Notes: generated by a model not told the origin, from the sequence alone. A DNA stretch of 64,000 nt from Sphingobium amiense (GCF_003967075.1 NZ_AP018664.1:3454501-3518500); one strand, 5' to 3'; shown: positions 43,656 to 52,731, counted from the stretch's first letter. Translations and numbers: made by a program.

Positions 43656-44231
43656 ATGCCTGATCGTCCCAAGCGGATCGTGGGCCTGGGCGGAACATTC
43701 CGGCAGGCGTCGTCGAGCGAGCGGCTCGTGCGCGCCGTGCTGGCGCAGTGCGCCGCCATGGGCGCGGAAACCGCGATGTTCGATGGACCCGCGCTGGCGC
43801 GCCTGCCCCACTTCAATCCCGAACATCCCGACCGCACCAACGAAGAGCGTGCGCTTGTCGAGGCGATCCGCGCCTGCGACGGCATCGTGATCGGCAGTCC
43901 GGGCTATCATGGCGGCTATTCGGGCCTCGTCAAAAATGCGGTGGACCTGCTGGAGGATCTGCGCGGCGACGCGCGCGTCTATTTCGACGGACGGCCGGTC
44001 GGGCTGGTCGTCACCGCCGCGGGATGGCAGGCATGCGGGACCACGCTGTCCGCCCTGCGCGATGTCGTCCATGCGATGCGTGGGTGGCCGACGCCGGTCG
44101 GCATCGCCGTCAATTCCGTCGAGCAGCGCCCCTTCGGCCCGGACGGGGCCATCATCGACGAAGCCATCGCCGGAGCGATCCATGCGCAGGCGCGGCAGAT
44201 CATGGCCTTCGCCATGGAGACGATTATATGA
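43656..44231 (+). CDS. NADPH-dependent FMN reductase
   Basis: Flavodoxin-fold reductase of 191 residues. Phosphate-binding region LGGTFRQASSSERLVRAVL and the flavin motif GIVIGSPGYHGGYSGLVKNA are typical of NAD(P)H:FMN reductases (SsuE/ArsH-like). AAGGAG precedes the ATG. It probably supplies FMNH2 to the luciferase-like monooxygenase just upstream, making a two-component oxygenase. It overlaps the GH3 gene by 4 bp. Confidence 0.9.
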   Translation: MPDRPKRIVGLGGTFRQASSSERLVRAVLAQCAAMGAETAMFDGPALARLPHFNPEHPDRTNEERALVEAIRACDGIVIGSPGYHGGYSGLVKNAVDLLEDLRGDARVYFDGRPVGLVVTAAGWQACGTTLSALRDVVHAMRGWPTPVGIAVNSVEQRPFGPDGAIIDEAIAGAIHAQARQIMAFAMETII

Positions 44232-46615
44232 CCGACACACTGACCCTGGAAGAACAGCTCGCGATGACGGCGGGCGCGGCCATGTGGTCGACGGTCGGCT
44301 ATGAGAAGGCGGGCATCCCCGCCCTCTCCATGGCGGACGGTCCCATGGGCATCGCCAGCGGCCGCGTGGACGAGCGCGACATCGCTCTGCTGACGCCCTG
44401 TCCCACTGCGCTGGGCGCAAGCTGGGACGTCGAACTCAATGCGCGGGTCGGCGCGCTGGTGGGCGGCGAGGCGATCCGCATGGGCGTGGACATGGTGCTC
44501 GCGCCCAACGTCAACCTCGCCCGCAGCCCGCTCGCCGGGCGGGCCTTCGAATATTTCTCCGAAGAGCCGGTGCTGGCCGGTGTGCTGGGCGCGGCCTGGA
44601 CGACCGGCCTGCAATCGACCGGCACCGCGTCGGTGGTCAAGCATCTGGTCTGCAACGACAGCGAAACAGACCGCGACCGGATGAATGCCGTGGTGGACGA
44701 ACGCACGCTGCGCGAAGTCTATCTGCTGCCCTTCGAACTGTGTGCGCAGGCGGGGGCGGGCGGCATGCTGGCGGCCTATAACCGGGTGAATGGCGACTGG
44801 TGCGCGGAGCAGCATCACGTCCTCACCACCATCGTCAAGGGTGAGTGGGCCTATCCCGGCCTCATCATGAGCGACTGGTTCGGCACGCATTCGACCGCGG
44901 CGACGCTGCATGCTGGGCTGGATCTCGAAATGCCCGGCCCGGCGCGCTTCCTCGGCTTCAGGGCGAATGAGGCGCTGGCAAAGGGAGACCTCGATACCGG
45001 CCGGATCAGGGACGCCGCCGCGCGGGTGACGCGGGCTGCCCTGCGCTTCAGGCAGGACAAGACTGCGCCCATCGTGGGCAGGGACGCCGACAATCTGCTG
45101 GTTGAGGCGGCGGCGGCAGGATTCGTCATGCTGCGCAACGAAGGCGGCCTGCTTCCCCTTGTTCCCGGACGCGACAGGCATATCGCCATCATCGGGCCGA
45201 ACGCCGCAGCGCCCTGCTATCAGGGCGGCACCTTCGCCAAAATCGCCGTGTCCCCCCAAGCCGCGCGCCCGCTCGAAGCGATCATGGCGCGCTTCGCGGA
45301 TCATGCGCGTGTCGATTATGAACCCGGTGTCGATCCCCAGCCGCGCCTGCCCTCCATGCCGGTGACGCCCTGTCGCGACCTTGGCGACGGCTTCGCAAGC
45401 GGCATGACCATCGACTATTATGACGGTCAGCAGGCTGACGCGCGCCTGATCGCCAGCGAAACGCGGGACACCAATTCGCTGGTCTGGTTCGCGGGCGTGC
45501 ATGACGATGTCGCGATGCTCGGCCAGCCTGCGCGCATCGTTGCGCGCGGCATCTTCCGCGCCGAACAGGATGGCGATCATATTTTCTATCTCGGCGCGAC
45601 CGGCCCTGTCGTCATGCGCGTCGATGGCGCCGAGGTGCTGGCGCAGCAGGAGCCGATCCCGTCCTCCGATGTCATGGGCAAGCTCAAGAGCGGAGACGCG
45701 CGCAGCGTTTCGCTTGCGCTGCGAGCCGGTCAGGAAGCGGCGGTCGAGGTCGAGTTCACCTATGATCCCGCGCGCGTTCACGGCCTCTGGTATGGCATCC
45801 GCCGCCCCGACACGCCCGAAGCGATGCTGGCCCGCGCGGTGGCGCTCGCAGGGCAGGCGGACGCGGTGATCCTGATGGTCGGCGAAACCTCCGACGCCAG
45901 CGTCGAGAGCAAGGACCGAGGGGACACGCATCTCCCCGCCGAGCAGATCGCGCTGATCGAAGCGGTCACGGCGGCCAATCCCCGGACGGCGGTCGTGGCG
46001 AATGTCGGCCACGCTTTCGATACCCGCTGGGAAGACCGGGCCGCCGCGCTGCTGATCGCATGGTATCCGGGCGAGGGCTTCGGTGAGGCTATCGCTCAGG
46101 TGCTGGCGGGCGACCGCGAACCGGGCGGTCGTATGCCCGTCGCCATTGCGCGCGAGGAAAGCGACTATCCCGCATTCTCCCTCACCCCCGACGCGAACGG
46201 CGATCTCGCTTATGCCGAAGGCACGCGGATCGGCTATCGCGGCATGGCCGATCCCCGGCACACGCTGGGCGAAGGATCGGGCTATGCCGACATCGCGCTG
46301 CTGGCCGCTCGCGTCGAGCTGGGCGACGATGGCGGGCTGGTCGTGCGCGCCACGGTCGAAAACCGGTCCGACCGCGCCGGCAGCGACGTGATCCAGATCT
46401 ACCGCCGCGCGCCCGAGCTGGCGCTGTGCGGCTTCGCCAAGGCCCATCTCGCGCCGGGCGAGCGGCGCGACATCCTCATACCCATCGCCCGCCGCCGCCT
46501 GCAATCATGGCGGGACGGCTGGGTGGATATTGAAAATCCGGGCCTGTTCGCGGGCCGATCCGCCCGCGACATCGCCTTCGACCTTTCCCTTCCTGCGCTG
46601 GAGCCGATCGCATGA
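44228..46615 (+). CDS. GH3 beta-glucosidase with inserted PA14 domain
   Basis: Protein of 795 residues, no signal peptide, so cytoplasmic. The GH3 N-terminal barrel ends in the nucleophile region GLIMSDWFGTHST; the substrate-binding KHLVCNDSETDRDR and the (alpha/beta)6 domain with VILMVGETSDASVESKDRGD (acid/base loop) follow. A PA14-like insert (residues ~395-520; GIFRAEQDGDHIFYLGATGP) and a C-terminal fibronectin-III-like domain are present. GH3-PA14 enzymes hydrolyse aryl beta-glucosides and short glucans. The start overlaps the reductase stop, and its stop overlaps the dioxygenase start (both ATGA). It would process O-glucosides, while the CGD-like pair handles C-glycosides. Confidence 0.92.
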   Translation: MTDTLTLEEQLAMTAGAAMWSTVGYEKAGIPALSMADGPMGIASGRVDERDIALLTPCPTALGASWDVELNARVGALVGGEAIRMGVDMVLAPNVNLARSPLAGRAFEYFSEEPVLAGVLGAAWTTGLQSTGTASVVKHLVCNDSETDRDRMNAVVDERTLREVYLLPFELCAQAGAGGMLAAYNRVNGDWCAEQHHVLTTIVKGEWAYPGLIMSDWFGTHSTAATLHAGLDLEMPGPARFLGFRANEALAKGDLDTGRIRDAAARVTRAALRFRQDKTAPIVGRDADNLLVEAAAAGFVMLRNEGGLLPLVPGRDRHIAIIGPNAAAPCYQGGTFAKIAVSPQAARPLEAIMARFADHARVDYEPGVDPQPRLPSMPVTPCRDLGDGFASGMTIDYYDGQQADARLIASETRDTNSLVWFAGVHDDVAMLGQPARIVARGIFRAEQDGDHIFYLGATGPVVMRVDGAEVLAQQEPIPSSDVMGKLKSGDARSVSLALRAGQEAAVEVEFTYDPARVHGLWYGIRRPDTPEAMLARAVALAGQADAVILMVGETSDASVESKDRGDTHLPAEQIALIEAVTAANPRTAVVANVGHAFDTRWEDRAAALLIAWYPGEGFGEAIAQVLAGDREPGGRMPVAIAREESDYPAFSLTPDANGDLAYAEGTRIGYRGMADPRHTLGEGSGYADIALLAARVELGDDGGLVVRATVENRSDRAGSDVIQIYRRAPELALCGFAKAHLAPGERRDILIPIARRRLQSWRDGWVDIENPGLFAGRSARDIAFDLSLPALEPIA

Positions 46616-47514
46616 GCCGTGTCACGGAAATACGTTATGTGGGTTATGGGTTGCCGGATGTGGAGGCGGAGCGGGCTTTCTATAATGACCAGTGGAAGCT
46701 GGTGGAGGCGGGTTCTGGGGACGGGATGGTGTATTTCGCGGCCGATGGCGGAGCGGAGGGCTATGTGGTCCGGCTGCGGCAGGCGGACGAGAAGCGGGTT
46801 GATGTGATCGCGCTGGCGGCGGACAGCCGGGCCGATGTCGATGCGCTTCACGGACAGGTGGCGGCGTCGGGATGCCGCATCATCTTTGCGCCCAGGGATC
46901 TCGACACGCTGGGGGGCGGCTATGGCTTCCGCTTCTTCTCGCCCGACGGTCTGCCCTTCGAAGTGTCGAGCGACGTGCATGTCCGCGTGCCACGGACGCT
47001 GGAGCGCTGGGAAGGCGTGCCGCAGAAGATCAGCCACATCGTGCTGCATTCGCCCGACCACAAGGCGCTGGTGCAGTGGTTCTGCGACGTGCTGGGCTTT
47101 AAGGTTTCGGACTGGCTGGGCGACTTCATGGGCTTCCTGCGCTGCAACGCGGCGCATCACCGCATCGCCGTGCTGCCGGGACCGCCCTGCCTCAACCATG
47201 TCGCCTATGACATGCTCTCGGTCGACGACATGATGGTGGGCATCAACCGCCTGAAGCAGAAGGGCACCGACCTGCGCTGGGGTCCGGGGCGGCACACGGC
47301 GGGCAACAACACCTTCAGCTATTTCACCACGCCCGCAGGCTTTGCGGTCGAATATACCTCGGAACTGGAGGAAGTGGACTTCGAGGCCCATGAGGCGAAG
47401 GTCCATGTGCCCGGCCCCAAAGTGATGGACCAGTGGGGCATCGGCGTTGGCGGACCGCAAACCATGCCGCATCCGGAGGCCGACAGCGGCCTGTTCACGG
47501 GCGGGGAGGTGTAA
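46612..47514 (+). CDS. Extradiol (type I, VOC-fold) ring-cleavage dioxygenase
   Basis: Protein of 300 residues with two VOC domains. The iron ligands of the 2-His-1-Glu triad are His142 (KISHIVLHS), His196 (LNHVAYDML) and Glu247 (FAVEYTSELEE), spaced like those of biphenyl-2,3-diol and catechol 2,3-dioxygenases. It should cleave a catechol or trihydroxy ring next to the hydroxyls. The first ~80 codons use many codons rare in its neighbours (ATA, TTG, GGG, TCT), hinting at a recombined 5' end. It is embedded in the operon after GH3 and before the hydrolase, so the substrate is probably the hydroxylated aglycone. Confidence 0.92.
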   Translation: MSRVTEIRYVGYGLPDVEAERAFYNDQWKLVEAGSGDGMVYFAADGGAEGYVVRLRQADEKRVDVIALAADSRADVDALHGQVAASGCRIIFAPRDLDTLGGGYGFRFFSPDGLPFEVSSDVHVRVPRTLERWEGVPQKISHIVLHSPDHKALVQWFCDVLGFKVSDWLGDFMGFLRCNAAHHRIAVLPGPPCLNHVAYDMLSVDDMMVGINRLKQKGTDLRWGPGRHTAGNNTFSYFTTPAGFAVEYTSELEEVDFEAHEAKVHVPGPKVMDQWGIGVGGPQTMPHPEADSGLFTGGEV

Positions 47515-47519
47515 GCCCC

Positions 47520-48677
47520 GTGGCGCTCTACGAACCCTTCCCCAACTATATCTGGAACCTCTCGGTCGCGATCGCGCTGGAGAGCGGCGGGCGCATCGGC
47601 GAGATCGTCGACATGTGCCAGCCGATCCTCGACGCCGCCGCCAGCGGCGCGGACGCGGGCACGCCCATGTTCATGAAGGCATGGGCGGGCATGGGCGACA
47701 GGCTGCTGGACCTTGCCGCCGAGGATGAGGGCAGGGGCCGCGCCTACTCCGCCTCGAACAAGCTGGAGCGCGCATCGCTCTACCTCTTCGTTGCCGAACG
47801 GATGCAGGGCCATGGCGCGCCGGGCCGCGCGGAAACCTATGCGAAGGCGCGCGCTGCCTTCGACCGTTCGACGAAGCTCGGGCGGATCAATCGCGAGCGG
47901 GTCGAGATCCCGCTCGATACCGGCACCATGCCCGCGCTGTTCACCCGCGCGCCGGGCGAAGGGAAAAAGCCTGTCGTCGTCTTCTGCAACGGTCTCGATA
48001 GCTGCAAGGAACTGCTCTACTGGACGGGCCTTCCGGTCGAACTGGCGCGGCGGGGCATCTCCACCCTGTGCGTCGACCAGCCGGGCTCCGGCGAAGCGCT
48101 GCGGCTCCAGAACCTCCCCGTCGATCCGCACAGCGAAAGCTGGGCGAGCAAGGCGGTGGACTGGCTGGAGCAGCAGAGCGACGTGAACCCCGGGGCCATC
48201 GGCATGACCGGCATATCGCTCGGCGGCCATTTCGCGCCGCGCGCGGTCGCCTATGAGCCGCGCTTCGCCAGCGGCGCGGTGTGGGGCGCGAACCACAACT
48301 GGCGCGAGGTGCAGGACAGGCGCATGGCGCGCGAGGGCGAGAACCCGGTCCCGCATTACTGGGCGCATGTCCACTGGGCCTTCGGCGCAAAGGATCAGGA
48401 CGACTTCCTCGCCAGGTCGGAGGCCATGAACCTCAACGGTCATATGGACCGGATCAAGGTGCCCTTCCTCGTCACCCATGGCGCCAGCGACCGGCAGATC
48501 AGCCCGTCCTACGCCGACGATCTCTACGACCAGCTCATCAACTCCCCCCGCCGCGAGAAGATGATCTTCACCCCCCGCGAAGGCGGTGTCGAACATGTCG
48601 GCGCCGACAACATGGCCTACGGCCGCGACCTCCTCGCCGACTGGTTCGCCCAAACATTGGGCGGAACCACGGGGTGA
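47520..48677 (+). CDS. Alpha/beta hydrolase of the dihydropseudooxynicotine-hydrolase/FrsA-like type
   Basis: Protein of 385 residues starting with GTG at 47520, with GGGGAGG at 47503-47509. A ~120-residue N-terminal helical cap precedes the alpha/beta core. Nucleophile Ser233 lies in MTGISLGGHFAPR, Asp in THGASDRQISPS and His in GVEHVGADN. The fold type includes 2,6-dihydroxypseudooxynicotine hydrolase, which breaks a C-C bond next to a ketone. It follows the extradiol dioxygenase by 5 bp, so it probably hydrolyses the ring-cleavage product or an aryl-ketone side chain (inference). Confidence 0.85.
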   Translation: MALYEPFPNYIWNLSVAIALESGGRIGEIVDMCQPILDAAASGADAGTPMFMKAWAGMGDRLLDLAAEDEGRGRAYSASNKLERASLYLFVAERMQGHGAPGRAETYAKARAAFDRSTKLGRINRERVEIPLDTGTMPALFTRAPGEGKKPVVVFCNGLDSCKELLYWTGLPVELARRGISTLCVDQPGSGEALRLQNLPVDPHSESWASKAVDWLEQQSDVNPGAIGMTGISLGGHFAPRAVAYEPRFASGAVWGANHNWREVQDRRMAREGENPVPHYWAHVHWAFGAKDQDDFLARSEAMNLNGHMDRIKVPFLVTHGASDRQISPSYADDLYDQLINSPRREKMIFTPREGGVEHVGADNMAYGRDLLADWFAQTLGGTTG

Positions 48678-48726
48678 TGCTGCGGTGATCCCTCTTTCCG
48701 AAACACAGGCTCGCCCGCCTGTCATG

Positions 48727-48778
48727 CCGCCGGTCCGCCGCGCCTTCCTCTCCTGGCGCGACAGACCGGCGGGCTTTT
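48727..48778 (+). terminator. Intrinsic terminator between hydrolase and cyclase genes
   Basis: CCGCCGGTC (48727-48735) pairs with GACCGGCGG (48764-48772); an inner CGCGCC/GGCGCG stem and a C-rich loop follow, and the outer stem leads into CTTTTATT. It splits the long rightward gene run into two transcription units or attenuates the second. Confidence 0.8.
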
Positions 48779-48800
48779 ATTCCGTGCCGGAGTTGCGTCC

Positions 48801-49580
48801 ATGACCCGCCGTTTCGTCGATCTGTCGATCACGCTCTGCAATGACGTGGTGAGCGATCCTCCCTTCCTGAAGCCGGAAATCATTTACCAGACGCATATGG
48901 ACACAGCGCCCGAGCTGGACATATTCTTTCCCGGCGTGACGGCGAAGGACACCCCGGATGAAGCCGGATTCGCGGCATCGGAATGGGTGAAGCTCACCAC
49001 CCACAGCGGCACACATCTGGACGCGCCCTATCATTTTCACCCCACCATGAATGGCGGCGAGCGCTCGATCACCATCGACGAGGTGCCGCTCGACTGGTGC
49101 TTCCGGCCCGGCGTGAAGCTCGACTTCCGGCATTTCGCCGATGGCTATGTCGTGACCGCGCAGGATGTGGAGAACGAGCTTGCGCGCATCGGCCATGACC
49201 TCCAGCCGCTCGACATCGTGCTGGTGAACACGGCGGCGGGCATGGCGCTGGGGCGGCCCGACTATGTCAATGTGGGTTGCGGCATGGGCTATGAGGCGAC
49301 CATCTATCTGACAAGCCGGGGCGTGCGCGTCACCGGCACCGACGCATGGAGCTGGGACGCGCCCTTCGCGCACACGGCGCGGAAGGTGAAGGAAACGGGC
49401 GACACTTCGCTGATCTGGGAAGGGCATAAGGCAGGCCGCGACATCGGCTATTGCCATCTGGAAAAGCTGCACAATCTGGAAAGCCTGCCCGGCAACGGCT
49501 TCACCGTCAGTTGCTTCCCGCACAAGATCAAGGGCGCGTCGGCAGGCTGGACCCGCGCCGTCGCCATTTTCGAGGACTGA
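48801..49580 (+). CDS. Cyclase-family metal-dependent hydrolase (kynurenine-formamidase-like)
   Basis: Protein of 259 residues. The metal-binding motif HxxxHxDxxxH is exact: His68, His72, Asp74 and His78 in HSGTHLDAPYH. The family (PF04199-type) includes formamidases, isatin hydrolase and polyketide-type cyclases that hydrolyse or close lactam/lactone rings. It is the first gene after the terminator and lies 4 bp before the FAH-like gene. It may hydrolyse a lactone formed from the ring-cleavage product or a sugar lactone (inference). Confidence 0.9.
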   Translation: MTRRFVDLSITLCNDVVSDPPFLKPEIIYQTHMDTAPELDIFFPGVTAKDTPDEAGFAASEWVKLTTHSGTHLDAPYHFHPTMNGGERSITIDEVPLDWCFRPGVKLDFRHFADGYVVTAQDVENELARIGHDLQPLDIVLVNTAAGMALGRPDYVNVGCGMGYEATIYLTSRGVRVTGTDAWSWDAPFAHTARKVKETGDTSLIWEGHKAGRDIGYCHLEKLHNLESLPGNGFTVSCFPHKIKGASAGWTRAVAIFED

Positions 49581-49584
49581 TCCC

Positions 49585-50535
49585 ATGCGCCTTGCCACCA
49601 TCGACAACGGGACAGCCGATGGCGCCCTGATAGCCGTGTCGCGCGATGCCCGGCGCTGCCTCCATGCGGGCGCAACGATGCAGCAGGCGATTGAGCACTG
49701 GGAACAGGTTGAGCCAAGGCTTAGGGCGTTGGCGGCGCGGCTGGAGGAGGGCGAAGGCGAGGCGCTCGACCATCAGCGCCTGCTCGCGCCGCTGCCGCGC
49801 GCATGGCAATGGCTCGACGGGTCGGTTTTCCCCCAGCATGGCGTGCTGATGCAGCAGGCATTTAACCTGCCGCCCATCGAAACGGATCGCCCGCTCATGT
49901 ATCAGGGTCTGTCGGACCGCTTCCTGCCGGGGCATGCGGATGTGCCGCTGCCCAGCGAGGCGGACGGCATCGACTTCGAGGGCGAATATGGCGTCATCAC
50001 CGATGCCGTGCCGATGGGCACAACGCCCGACGACGCCATGGCGCACATCAGGCTCGTCATCCTCATCAATGACTGGTCGCTGCGCGCCATCGCGCCCATC
50101 GAGATGAAGACCGGCTTCGGCTGGGTGCAGGCCAAGCCCGCCTGCGCCGCCGCGCCCTTCGCGCTCACGCCGGACGAACTGGGCGAGGCATGGAAGGACG
50201 GCCGTGTCCACCTGCCCATGCAAGTCGCGCTCAACGGTCAGTGGTTCGGCCATCCGCAGGGCGGCGAAATGGCTTTCGGTTTCCATGAGCTTGTCGCCCA
50301 TGCCGCGCGCTCCCGCGACCTCGTCGCGGGGACGATCATCGGATCGGGCACCGTGTCCAACGCCGATTATGTGCGCGCCGGATCGGCCTGCATTTCCGAA
50401 CGCCGCGCCATCGAGATGATCGACAGCGGCGCGCCGCAGACTCCGTTCATGCGCTTCGGTGACCGCGTCAGGCTCGAAGCGGAAGGCGGCATGTTCGGTG
50501 CGGTCGATCAGAGGGTCGTTGGAGCATTCGCATGA
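49585..50535 (+). CDS. FAH-family hydrolase/hydratase
   Basis: Protein of 316 residues with the fumarylacetoacetase C-terminal fold (DFEGEYGVITDAVPMG; ILINDWSLRAI; GFGWVQAKPACAAAPFALTP; SRDLVAGTIIGSGTVSN). It is shorter than FahA and lacks its N-terminal SH3-like domain, so it belongs to the broad group of C-C hydrolases, oxaloacetate decarboxylases and 2-oxopent-4-enoate hydratases used in meta-cleavage and flavonoid pathways. It overlaps the next gene by 4 bp. A role in the lower part of aglycone breakdown is likely; the substrate is unknown. Confidence 0.88.
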   Translation: MRLATIDNGTADGALIAVSRDARRCLHAGATMQQAIEHWEQVEPRLRALAARLEEGEGEALDHQRLLAPLPRAWQWLDGSVFPQHGVLMQQAFNLPPIETDRPLMYQGLSDRFLPGHADVPLPSEADGIDFEGEYGVITDAVPMGTTPDDAMAHIRLVILINDWSLRAIAPIEMKTGFGWVQAKPACAAAPFALTPDELGEAWKDGRVHLPMQVALNGQWFGHPQGGEMAFGFHELVAHAARSRDLVAGTIIGSGTVSNADYVRAGSACISERRAIEMIDSGAPQTPFMRFGDRVRLEAEGGMFGAVDQRVVGAFA

Positions 50536-51656
50536 CAAAGTTGAAGATGGCGATGGTAGGCGGCGGCCCCGGTGCGTTCATCGGTCCCGTCCACCGCATC
50601 GCCGCCGAACTGGACGGGCGGATCGCCCTCGCCGCGGGCGCGTTCAGCAGCGATGCGGCGCGTTCGAAGGAGGCGGGAGAGCGGTATCGGATCGACGCGG
50701 CGCGGGCCTATTCCGATCTGAATGCTCTTATCGCCGCAGAAACGCAGCGCCCGGACGGGGTCGATTTTCTGGCGATCGTCACGCCCAACCATCTCCACCT
50801 TCCCGCAGCGCGCGCGGCGTTGAAGGCGGGCCTTCCGGTCATCAGCGACAAGCCGGCGACTGCGACGCTCAACGAGGCGCTGGAACTGCGCCGCATCGTG
50901 CGGGCGGCGGGCAAACCCTATGCGCTGACCTACACCTATTCGGGCTATCCGCTGGTGCGGGAGGCGCGCGCCCGGATCGCCGCCGGGGCGCTCGGCACGG
51001 TCCGCAAGGTCGTCGTCGAATATCCGCAGGGCTGGCTGGCGGCGGAAGCCACCGGCAAGCAGGCGGAATGGCGTGTCGACCCCGCGCGTTCCGGCCTTGG
51101 CGGCTGCATCGGGGACATCGGAGTTCACGCCTTCCATCTCGCTGAGTTCGTCACCGGCCTCACCGTCACCGAATTGCTGGCCGATCTGGCGGCGGTCGTG
51201 CCGGGCCGTCTGCTCGACGATGACTGCACCGTGCTGCTGCGGTTCGACAATGGCGCGCGCGGCGTGCTGATGGCGTCGCAGATTTCGGTGGGCGAGCGCA
51301 ACGGTCTGCGACTGCGTGTCTATGGCGAACGAGGCGGCATCGACTGGCGGCAGGAATCGCCCAACAGCTTCGTGCTGCATCATGGCGACGGGCGCACGGA
51401 GATCGTGAAGGCGGGCGACGCCACGCTGGGACCGGACGCCCAGGCGGCAAGCCGCACGCCCGGTGGCCATCCCGAAGGCTATCTGGAAGCCTTCGCCAAC
51501 CTCTACGCCGATTTCGCAAAGCTGCTGCGCGGCGAGGCGGCTCCGCTGCTGCCCGGCATCGACGATGGCGTCCGTTCGATGGCGTTCATCGCCACGGCGG
51601 TCGAAGCCAGCAGAAGCGGCGCGGGCTGGACACCGCTCCTCATTCCCGGAGAGTGA
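50532..51656 (+). CDS. Gfo/Idh/MocA-family sugar dehydrogenase
   Basis: NAD(P)-dependent oxidoreductase of 374 residues. Rossmann start [20 protein letters not shown], cofactor loop [12 protein letters not shown], the catalytic Lys in the EKP-like motif [13 protein letters not shown], and the C-terminal [20 protein letters not shown] with the usual Asp-His pair. Family members oxidise or reduce sugar C3 positions; DgpA, the oxidase of the known C-glycoside system, belongs here. It overlaps the FAH-like gene and is followed at once by a TIM-barrel isomerase gene, a pairing common in ketosugar metabolism. It may reduce the 3-keto sugar released by deglycosylation. Confidence 0.92.
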   Translation: MTKLKMAMVGGGPGAFIGPVHRIAAELDGRIALAAGAFSSDAARSKEAGERYRIDAARAYSDLNALIAAETQRPDGVDFLAIVTPNHLHLPAARAALKAGLPVISDKPATATLNEALELRRIVRAAGKPYALTYTYSGYPLVREARARIAAGALGTVRKVVVEYPQGWLAAEATGKQAEWRVDPARSGLGGCIGDIGVHAFHLAEFVTGLTVTELLADLAAVVPGRLLDDDCTVLLRFDNGARGVLMASQISVGERNGLRLRVYGERGGIDWRQESPNSFVLHHGDGRTEIVKAGDATLGPDAQAASRTPGGHPEGYLEAFANLYADFAKLLRGEAAPLLPGIDDGVRSMAFIATAVEASRSGAGWTPLLIPGE

Positions 51657-51657
51657 C

Positions 51658-52710
51658 ATGAAGACGATCAAAGGCCCGGCTATCTTCCTCGCGCAGTTCG
51701 CAGGCGACGCCGCTCCGTTCAACAGCCTTGATGCGATCGCACGCTGGGTGGCGGGCCTCGGCTACAGGGGCATCCAGATCCCGAGCTGGGATGCGCGGCT
51801 GTTCGATCTCGCCAAAGCCGCCGAAAGTCAGGATTATTGCGACGAGGTGAAGGGCGTCGTCGCCGCTCACGGCCTGTCGATCACCGAATTATCGACCCAT
51901 CTTCAGGGGCAGTTGGTCGCGGTCCATCCCGCCTATGACGCGCAGTTCGACGCTTTCGCCGCGCCCCATGTGCGGGGCAATCCCGCGGCGCGGCAGCAAT
52001 GGGCGGTGGAGCAGGTCAGGATGGCCGCTGTCGCCAGCCGCCGCCTCGGCCTCACCGCCCATGCGACTTTTTCCGGCGCGCTGGCGTGGCCCTATGTCTA
52101 TCCCTGGCCGCAGCGTCCCGCCGGTCTGATAGAAGATGCCTTCGAGGAACTGGCGCGCCGCTGGACCCCGATCCTCGACTGTTTCGAGGAAAATGGGGTC
52201 GATGCCGCCTTCGAACTGCATCCGGGCGAAGACCTGCATGACGGCATCACCTTCGAGATGTTCCTTGACCGCGTGGGTGGCCATGCGCGCGCCAACATCC
52301 TCTACGATCCCAGCCATTTCGTGCTGCAACAGCTCGATTATCTCGATTTCATCGACATCTATCACGACCGGATAAAATGCTTCCATGTGAAGGATGCGGA
52401 GTTCAGGCCGACCGGGCGCGCGGGCGTCTATGGCGGCTATCAGTCGTGGGTGGACCGCCCCGGCCGCTTCCGTTCGCTGGGCGACGGGCAGGTCGATTTC
52501 CCCGCGATCTTTTCAAAGATGGCGCAATATGACTTTGCCGGATGGGCCGTGCTGGAATGGGAATGCGCGCTCAAGCATCCCGAAGCGGGCGCGGCGGAAG
52601 GCGCGCCCTTCATCGCGCGGCACATCATCGAAGTGACCGAACATGCCTTCGACGATTTCGCCAGCGGCAGCGCCGACCGGGAACTCAACCGCAGGATGAT
52701 GGGCTTCTGA
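51658..52710 (+). CDS. TIM-barrel sugar phosphate isomerase/epimerase family protein
   Basis: Protein of 350 residues starting at ATG 51658 (GGAGAG in the preceding gene's end; only 1 bp from its stop). Putative metal ligands follow the Glu-Asp-His-Glu order: AAFELHPGEDLHDG, ILYDPSHFVL, KCFHVKDAEFRP and VLEWECALKHP. It differs from the first TIM-barrel protein at 38747 and lacks a DUF6379 partner, so it is more likely an isomerase or dehydratase for the freed keto sugar, working with the Gfo/Idh enzyme. It converges on the aldo/keto reductase gene with 21 bp between. Confidence 0.88.
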   Translation: MKTIKGPAIFLAQFAGDAAPFNSLDAIARWVAGLGYRGIQIPSWDARLFDLAKAAESQDYCDEVKGVVAAHGLSITELSTHLQGQLVAVHPAYDAQFDAFAAPHVRGNPAARQQWAVEQVRMAAVASRRLGLTAHATFSGALAWPYVYPWPQRPAGLIEDAFEELARRWTPILDCFEENGVDAAFELHPGEDLHDGITFEMFLDRVGGHARANILYDPSHFVLQQLDYLDFIDIYHDRIKCFHVKDAEFRPTGRAGVYGGYQSWVDRPGRFRSLGDGQVDFPAIFSKMAQYDFAGWAVLEWECALKHPEAGAAEGAPFIARHIIEVTEHAFDDFASGSADRELNRRMMGF

Positions 52711-52731
52711 CGGGAACGCCCGCTCGCCCGG

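Noticed and set aside
43979..46504. 841-codon open frame on the minus strand
   Set aside because: Antisense to the GH3 glucosidase, whose catalytic motifs are intact; composition is shadow-like.
44228..46615. GH3 enzyme as a secreted polysaccharide hydrolase
   Set aside because: No signal peptide at the overlapping start codon, so a cytoplasmic role on small glucosides is more likely.
51658..52710. Second TIM-barrel protein as another C-glycoside deglycosidase alpha subunit
   Set aside because: No DUF6379 gene adjoins it and its surrounding motifs differ from the first TIM-barrel protein; pairing with Gfo/Idh favours an isomerase.
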